A stretch of DNA of 43,904 bases from Elusimicrobiota bacterium. Its GTDB lineage: Bacteria; Elusimicrobiota; Elusimicrobia; Elusimicrobiales; UBA9959. Shown here piece by piece: positions 39,122-43,904 of the stretch. The DNA lies in contig JACQPH010000102.1 of the NCBI GenBank assembly GCA_016207645.1, positions 1 through 43,904 on the forward strand, read 5' to 3'. The position numbers were made by a program, and so were the translations under genes. How positions within the stretch are numbered: the stretch's first letter is position 1; each line of letters opens with the position of its first letter. The notes below the pieces were generated by a model. It was not told the DNA's origin. It was given only the letters and a program-made list of their open reading frames with translations, and did not search any database.

Positions 39122-42100
39122 TTATTTTACGGCGTAGGCGCCTTCCACCATCTTGAAGTATTCCACTTCTTTGCGGTGCACGGGCTTGCCGCGTTTGTAT
39201 TCCAGCTCGTAGCGGTTCATGGTGCCGTTGTTCTTCACCAGCACCGTCGGGATGGGGTCCAGCGGGACGTTCCAGCGGGCCGCCACCATGCGGGCGTCCT
39301 GCTGGGTCAGGTCGTAGAACTCCACCGGGATATCCATGCCTTTTTCCTTAAGGGCCTTGGTGAGGCTGACTTTAGCCTCTTCGCACATGCCGCAGCCGAC
39401 CTTGCCGAACACCATCACCCGCTTGGAGGAATCCTTCTCGTGCAGCCAGTTCACGCCGGGGTTCAGGTTGGCGTAATGCTGCGCCACGGCCTCGCGGGCC
39501 TTGCTGATCTCCAGCTGCGAGTCGTTCCAGCCGCTCAGGTTGGAGAAATAACCCACGATCTTGGTGCGCTTGGTCAGGTCGGCGCTGCCGCATTTGCCGC
39601 ATTTTTCCTTGAAGCCGAAGTAGTTGGTGTGGCAGTTATTGCAGTGCGTGAACTCGGGCGACACCGTCACCTGCGAGGAGCGGGTGTTCCGGTAGGTCTT
39701 CTCGATCAGCGCGCCGATGGACTCCGGCGGGATCTGGGACTCGCCGCAGTACACGTGGATGATGGAGCCGGACTCGATCATGTCGTGGAACTTCGACTGC
39801 AGCTCGATGCGGTCCAGGATGGAGATGTCCGCGCCGGGGTTCAAATGCACCGAGTTGGTGTAGTAAGGAGCCCTCTTCAGGTCGCCCTTCACCACTTTCT
39901 TCGCCTCGGGGAAGCGGGCCAGGTCGCCCTTGGCGAGCTTCTGGGTGGCCGATTCCGCGGGGGTCTCTTCCATCGTGATCTTCAGGCCGTGCCTGGCGCG
40001 CAGGGCGTTGATGTACTGGTGCATGTGGTCGATGACGACCAGCCCGGTCTCGTAGGCGTCGCGGCTCTCGTGCAGCTCTTTGCCGGTCAGGTACTGCACC
40101 ACTTCGTTCAGGCCGATGATGCCCATGATGTAGGTGGCCTTGTTCAGGTCCACGTAGGGCGTGCCGTCGTCGGAGGGGATGCCCAGCGAGCGGAGCGGGC
40201 TGCCGTCGGTGTCCAGCAGGGTCTGGGTGTAGGCCTTCTTCTGCAAATGCGCCTTGACCGCTATGTCTATGGCCTTGTCTATCTGCGCGAGCGTCCCTTT
40301 CAGGGTCTTGCCCTTGAAGGCGGCCTGCGGCAGGTTGATGGTGACGTTCTGGAAGCCCGTGAAGCGGATGCGCTCGGGGTGCTTGAGCAGGAACGGGTCG
40401 GTGACCTTCTCCTTGAGGCGGCAGCACTGGGCGAGAGTCGCGCCGGCGCCGTCGCGGTCGAACATGAAGTAGGTGGAGCCGTTCTTAGTGGCCAGCTTGC
40501 AGCCGTAGTCGTAGACCTCCCTCTCGTCGGGGTTCTCCAGCGCGTCCTTGCTCACGTGCAGGTCGCACTTGGGGAAGGCGAACTGCACGCCGTGCTTGTC
40601 GCCGTCTTCCCAGACCTTCATCAGCTCTATCGCGAATTCCTGCGCGGTCTTCACCATGCGGGGGTCGCCGTAGGTGATGAACTTGCGGCCGTCGGCGGGG
40701 TGCACCACGTCGCCGTTGCGGGAGTCGCCTTCCACGCCTTTGAAGCGGGGCGCCTCGTCCACCAGCTCCACATTGCCCTTGGCGTCTTCCAGCATGTACT
40801 TGCCGCCGGGGCCCATGGCGGGCACGTTATGCATGTACTGCGGCACGCCGGTGTGCATGTTGAAGTCTATGAACAGCGTCTGGCCGCCGCGGCTGAACGC
40901 GTTCTGGCTCGCCGAGAAGATCAGGTTCTGGGCGATCTGGCGCATTTCCTTCCGGGAAAGCTTGAACAGCTCGCGCACTTCGCCGGTCTTCCTGAAGTAG
41001 GGGACGGCGGTCTTGTCGGTGTAGCTGACCGTGCCGGCCTCGATCATGGCCTCGAGCACGTCTTTCTTTATCTTTACCGTTTTCCCTTCCAGCTCGCCTT
41101 CCACCAGCACTTCGGGGCAGTTCAGCATGGGGGCGTACAGTATATTAAGGAAGCCGAAGCCGAGCGCGCCGGCGTAGCGGCTCTGCATCGAGGCCAGGAA
41201 GGTCTGGATATGGCCGTTCAGGACCATCGCGGACTTGGCCGGGTGGCTCTTGTTCTGCAGGTTGGAGACGATCTTGTCCAGGCCGTACTTCTTGATGTAC
41301 TCGATGGAGTGGCTGGAGCAGTACACGCGCTGGGGATAGCCCAGGTCGTGGATATGGACGGTGCCGCTGTTATGCGCCTCGGCGATCTCGTCGGAGAACA
41401 CCTTGCGCAGGTTGTACTGCTTCAGCACGTATTCGGCGATGCCGAGGTTCACGGCCTCCGGGTTATTGGAGGTGATGTTGGAATTTTCCTTGCTGCTGCC
41501 GAAGACCAGGGCTTCGATGGTGGACAGCGGCATGGCCAGCGCGGAATTCTTGAGCGGGATGCCCATCATGGATAAATGCGCCTCGGAGATGCGGCGCAGG
41601 AACTGGGTGTCGAAGTTCTTGGTGCCGTATTTCTCGGACAGCTCGTAGGCGTCGTTCTCGGTCTCCTTGGCGATCATCGCCGAGAGCTCCGGGGTGAGCG
41701 CGTATTCCTTCTCCAGCGCCTCGGCCAGCTTCTTCCGGTCGAAGGGCTCGATGGTCTCGTTGGTGATGGACTGCACCAGCAGCATCTGGTCGGTGATGTC
41801 GGCCTTGCCGGTCTTCCGCTTGACGGAGAGGCCGCTGCGGCGCACGCGCTGGCGGTCCAGGGAATAGGACTCGAACTTGTCGGCGGTGCGGTCGAAGCCC
41901 TTCTCGCGCAGCACTTCCACGCAGACGGCGTTGCTGTCGTCGACGGTGGGTATTTTATTATGCACGGTGAAATTATTGTTCAGCCGGCGGGCGACTTCGT
42001 TGGCCGCGTCCACGGCCTTCTCCTCGTCGCGCCCGCCCAGGGTATAAGCCGCCTTGTAGATGGCGGTCTTTATCTTGTCCAGGTTGAAAGGGGCCACTTT

Positions 42101-42142
42101 GCCGTCGCGCTTCTTGATCACTTTTGGGAAAAACTCGTTCAT
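39122..42142 (-). CDS. nrdD: Anaerobic ribonucleoside-triphosphate reductase fused to glutaredoxin-like domain
   Basis: Class III ribonucleotide reductase that makes dNTPs without oxygen, using a glycyl radical. It has 1,006 residues. An N-terminal ATP-cone (about 8-100) is followed by a second cone-like region (about 115-200). The catalytic core includes LAQCCRLKE and the NLPQAAF-type barrel strands. The zinc site is C834, C837, C848, C851 and the radical glycine is G864 in KIVGYFSNL. Most NrdD proteins end shortly after the radical site, but here residues 908-1006 form a redoxin with active motif C917-GM-C920 (VMVFGKVGCGMC) and a cis-Pro loop (DPIPTVLV). This fits a redoxin-dependent rather than formate-dependent subtype. 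It lies 17 bp after nrdR. Confidence 0.95.
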   Translation of the reverse strand: MNEFFPKVIKKRDGKVAPFNLDKIKTAIYKAAYTLGGRDEEKAVDAANEVARRLNNNFTVHNKIPTVDDSNAVCVEVLREKGFDRTADKFESYSLDRQRVRRSGLSVKRKTGKADITDQMLLVQSITNETIEPFDRKKLAEALEKEYALTPELSAMIAKETENDAYELSEKYGTKNFDTQFLRRISEAHLSMMGIPLKNSALAMPLSTIEALVFGSSKENSNITSNNPEAVNLGIAEYVLKQYNLRKVFSDEIAEAHNSGTVHIHDLGYPQRVYCSSHSIEYIKKYGLDKIVSNLQNKSHPAKSAMVLNGHIQTFLASMQSRYAGALGFGFLNILYAPMLNCPEVLVEGELEGKTVKIKKDVLEAMIEAGTVSYTDKTAVPYFRKTGEVRELFKLSRKEMRQIAQNLIFSASQNAFSRGGQTLFIDFNMHTGVPQYMHNVPAMGPGGKYMLEDAKGNVELVDEAPRFKGVEGDSRNGDVVHPADGRKFITYGDPRMVKTAQEFAIELMKVWEDGDKHGVQFAFPKCDLHVSKDALENPDEREVYDYGCKLATKNGSTYFMFDRDGAGATLAQCCRLKEKVTDPFLLKHPERIRFTGFQNVTINLPQAAFKGKTLKGTLAQIDKAIDIAVKAHLQKKAYTQTLLDTDGSPLRSLGIPSDDGTPYVDLNKATYIMGIIGLNEVVQYLTGKELHESRDAYETGLVVIDHMHQYINALRARHGLKITMEETPAESATQKLAKGDLARFPEAKKVVKGDLKRAPYYTNSVHLNPGADISILDRIELQSKFHDMIESGSIIHVYCGESQIPPESIGALIEKTYRNTRSSQVTVSPEFTHCNNCHTNYFGFKEKCGKCGSADLTKRTKIVGYFSNLSGWNDSQLEISKAREAVAQHYANLNPGVNWLHEKDSSKRVMVFGKVGCGMCEEAKVSLTKALKEKGMDIPVEFYDLTQQDARMVAARWNVPLDPIPTVLVKNNGTMNRYELEYKRGKPVHRKEVEYFKMVEGAYAVK

Positions 42143-42159
42143 GTTATGTATTATCCTCT

Positions 42160-42609
42160 TTATTTTTTGATTGATTTGATCTCTTTTTCAAAATCGGTGA
42201 CATCCTCGAAATCCTTATATATGGATGCGAACCTTATATAAGCGACCTTGTCGAGCTTCCTGAGCTTCCTGGCCACGAGCTCCCCCACTACGCTGCTGGG
42301 TATTTCGCTCTTGTCCTCGTTCCTCAGTACGGCTTCGATATCCCTGCCCGCCTCCTCCATTTTTTCCACGCTGACATCCCGCTTCTGGCAGGATTTGATG
42401 ATGCCGCTCATCAGCTTTTCATGCAAAAAGCTCTCGCGCCGGCCGTCCTTCTTGATGACGACCAGCGGGTGAGCCTCGATGCGCTCGTAGGTGGTGAACC
42501 TCTTCCCGCACTTCTCGCATTCGCGCCGGCGCCTTATCTCGAAGGCTTCGGCCGAGTCGCGGCTGTCGGTGACTTTGGTGTCATCCGCGCCGCAGAAAGG
42601 GCACTTCAT
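42160..42609 (-). CDS. nrdR: Transcriptional repressor NrdR
   Basis: NrdR senses dATP/ATP through its ATP-cone and represses ribonucleotide reductase genes. The 149-residue length is typical. The zinc ribbon is C3-x2-C6 with C34-x2-C37 (MKCPFCGAD, RRRECEKCGKRFTTYERIE), and the ATP-cone runs from VIKKDGRRESF to about residue 140. It is first in the nrdR-nrdD-nrdG-dut unit and has two NrdR boxes upstream, so it should control its own operon. Confidence 0.97.
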   Translation of the reverse strand: MKCPFCGADDTKVTDSRDSAEAFEIRRRRECEKCGKRFTTYERIEAHPLVVIKKDGRRESFLHEKLMSGIIKSCQKRDVSVEKMEEAGRDIEAVLRNEDKSEIPSSVVGELVARKLRKLDKVAYIRFASIYKDFEDVTDFEKEIKSIKK

Positions 42610-42738
42610 CAGATCGCTCCCAAATCGTTCGTTACTGCATGGCCGGGAGCATGCTCTACCGGCGGCTTCAAAAGCTTCGGGGGCGAAAGCCCCCCCTGCG
42701 GCGGCGCCTTTACTATACTATCCTTGGCAGCCGGCAAA

Positions 42739-42785
42739 CCACTATAAGTTGTGTCTGAAACTTACCCCGCCACTATTAGTGGTAG
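42739..42785 (-). promoter_or_regulatory. Two NrdR boxes
   Basis: Box 1 is CCACTATAAGTTGTGT (42739-42754) and box 2 is CCACTATTAGTGGTAG (42770-42785). Both fit the established consensus acaCwAtATaTwGtGt. The 31-bp start-to-start distance with a 15-bp gap equals the canonical three helical turns. They lie 130-176 bp upstream of the nrdR start. The remaining sequence to 43033 holds a GGGGGC/GCCCCC hairpin (near 42680) and the pilin promoter. Confidence 0.87.
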
Positions 42786-42954
42786 TCCGCATATTCTACA
42801 CCATAAACCGTTTTTAACGCAAATATTTTCTTTTTTTCATTGGGAAAAATAGTTCTTGACATTAAACGACATAACACGGCTTATATTTTTTCCGGGCTCC
42901 CGCTGTCTTTTTTTCAGCCGCCGGCCGCGGCGCCGCGCGGCTGCCGGGCCGGGG

Positions 42955-42983
42955 TTGAAAAACATCGAAATGCGGTGTATACT
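42955..42983 (+). promoter_or_regulatory. Sigma-70-like promoter of first pilin gene
   Basis: TTGAAA (42955-42960) and TATACT (42978-42983) are separated by 17 bp. Transcription would begin near 42990, giving a 5' leader of about 44 bases. A farther TTGACA at 42856-42861 with GCTTAT at 42879-42884 is a possible second promoter. Confidence 0.75.
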
Positions 42984-43033
42984 ACATTACGGACGGGCCG
43001 GCCGCCGACAAGAAAGCCAGGGAGGGAGCGTTT

Positions 43034-43480
43034 ATGAAAAGTTCACCGCGGGGATTCACCCTGATAGAGCTGATGATAGTAGTAGCCATCATCGGCATCC
43101 TGGCCGCGATAGCCATACCGAAATTCGCCGACCTCATCAACAAGGCCAAGGAAGGTTCCACCAAGGGCTCGCTGTCCTCGGTGCGCAGCGCTATACAGGT
43201 GTACTACGGCGACAGCGAAGGCTGGTACCCGGCGGACTCGCTCGCCTGCCTTACGCTCAACGCCAAGTACCTGGCCGAAATGCCCATAGCCAAGACGCCC
43301 GGCACCGGACATGCCGACAGCAGCTTCGTGCTGAACGATTTGACCGACGCGGCGGGCTGGACGTATGGCAACGACACCGCGGATGCCGAGAGCTGGGGGC
43401 TCTTTCTCGTCAACTGCCGCCACGAGGATATAAAGGGCCGCGGGGACTCCTCTGTCACCTCCCCCTGGTCGACCTTTTGA
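43034..43480 (+). CDS. Type IV prepilin, first of tandem pair
   Basis: A 148-residue prepilin. The short basic leader MKSSPRG is cleaved before Phe in the class III signal [20 protein letters not shown], with the conserved Glu at mature position 5. The following helix and [21 protein letters not shown] segment resemble PilA/GspG-like pilins. The C-terminal globular domain has one Cys pair (SLACLTL, LVNCRHE). GGAGG lies 8 bp before the ATG. It is followed by a second pilin gene that is nearly identical over the first ~70 residues. Confidence 0.93.
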   Translation: MKSSPRGFTLIELMIVVAIIGILAAIAIPKFADLINKAKEGSTKGSLSSVRSAIQVYYGDSEGWYPADSLACLTLNAKYLAEMPIAKTPGTGHADSSFVLNDLTDAAGWTYGNDTADAESWGLFLVNCRHEDIKGRGDSSVTSPWSTF

Positions 43481-43542
43481 CGCTTCCTGGGCGGCTGCCG
43501 GACCGGTGAATGTATCCCCTGTCAACTGTATCCGAAAGGGGA

Positions 43543-43571
43543 TTGCGCGGGGCCGGATCGTGATGTATACT
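43543..43571 (+). promoter_or_regulatory. Promoter of second pilin gene
   Basis: TTGCGC (43543-43548) and TATACT (43566-43571) with a 17-bp spacer. The -10 is identical to that of the first pilin promoter. Transcription would begin near 43578. Confidence 0.65.
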
Positions 43572-43589
43572 AGAATTGTGGAAGCAACT

Positions 43590-43620
43590 CCCCGGGTATC
43601 ATCTATATATTATCCCGGGG
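43590..43620 (+). other. Stem-loop in 5' leader of second pilin
   Basis: CCCCGGG (43590-43596) pairs with CCCGGGG (43614-43620) around a 17-nt AU-rich loop. It lies in the predicted leader, about 25 bp before the ribosome binding site. There is no T-run, so it may stabilise the mRNA rather than terminate it. Confidence 0.5.
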
Positions 43621-43659
43621 GTGTACTGCCAGACAGCGATAGTATAAGGAGGTAGTGTT

Positions 43660-43904
43660 ATGAAGAAACTTAGAAAGGGGTTCACCCTGATAGAGCTGAT
43701 GATAGTCGTCGCCATCATCGGTATTCTGGCCGCGATAGCCATACCGAAGTTCGCCGACCTCATCAACAAGGCCAAGGAAGGTTCCACCAAGGGCGCTCTG
43801 TCCTCGGTGCGCAGCGCGATACAGGTGTATTACGGCGACAACGAAGGCTGGTTCCCGGCCGACACGCTCGCCTGCGTCACCCTCAACGCGAAGTACATCG
43901 CCGA
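43660..43904 (+). CDS. Type IV prepilin, second of tandem pair (partial)
   Basis: The gene starts at ATG 43660 with a strong AAGGAGG (43646-43652) 7 bp upstream, and runs off the window end after about 81 codons. The leader is MKKLRKG and the class III signal is the same as in the first pilin. Over the first ~80 residues the two proteins differ at only a few positions (for example KGALSSV versus KGSLSSV, and [10 protein letters not shown] versus DSEGWYPADS). The C-terminal domain is not visible. Confidence 0.93.
   Translation, partial: MKKLRKGFTLIELMIVVAIIGILAAIAIPKFADLINKAKEGSTKGALSSVRSAIQVYYGDNEGWFPADTLACVTLNAKYIA

Noticed and set aside
39176-41575. A 799-codon open frame on the plus strand
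   Set aside because: It is the antisense of nrdD; the composition is repetitive Ala/Val/Gly/His and no family is recognisable.

Overview
The window is a GC-rich bacterial chromosome segment carrying a few AT-rich islands. The organism is probably a member of Elusimicrobiota or a similar free-living anaerobe. This is inferred from two tandem short type IV pilin genes with a separate PilT motor, an anaerobic (class III) ribonucleotide reductase, a tungstate/molybdate uptake and cofactor operon, and outer-membrane and periplasmic proteins that imply a Gram-negative envelope. No rRNA or other phylogenetic marker confirms the phylum.

Layout. 1-508: AT-rich DUF559 endonuclease-like gene beside a palindromic repeat. 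481-2978 (minus): M50 protease-trpS-scpA housekeeping operon. 3104-6231 (plus): UDP-sugar dehydrogenase overlapping a soluble histidine kinase. 6311-6586: tRNA-Arg with the unusual anticodon GCG and a small Cys-rich protein, closed by a strong bidirectional terminator. 6651-10905 (minus): pilT, a MoaD-like protein, a periplasmic nucleotidase and a membrane protein. 10948-13000: two direct copies of a ~250-290 bp non-coding repeat that bracket an MNT-HEPN toxin-antitoxin pair with tandem palindromic operators. 13059-14030: secreted beta-propeller-like protein.

14119-22460 (minus): a molybdenum/tungsten island in the order tupA, modE, mot1-like transporter, tupB, tupC, moeA, moaA, moaC, MOSC, mogA. 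A near-perfect ModE-type palindrome overlaps the modE start. The cluster is interrupted between moaA and moaC by a DUF3800 gene followed directly by a compact three-way-junction RNA-like element. 22553-23818: outer-membrane barrel. 24103-29089 (plus): pruA, a HEAT-repeat protein and an HD-GYP-like protein; the last two share an N-terminal module with the kinase at 4399. 29137-34999: metal permease, ssb, DUF1540 protein, exported and hypothetical proteins, and an AbiEi-like regulator with palindromic operators. 35279-37364: a hybrid histidine kinase flanked by 32-bp direct repeats. 37491-37625: remnant of a zinc-ribbon gene.

37684-42785 (minus): nrdR-nrdD-nrdG-dut, a deoxynucleotide supply operon preceded by two NrdR boxes at the canonical spacing. 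NrdD carries a glutaredoxin-like domain fused after its glycyl-radical site. 42955-43904 (plus): two tandem prepilin genes, each with its own sigma-70-like promoter; the second runs off the window.

Most interesting points: the DUF3800-RNA pair inside the moa cluster, the shared unnamed N-terminal signalling module in three proteins, the NrdD-redoxin fusion, the repeat-bracketed toxin-antitoxin island, and the repeat-bracketed kinase.
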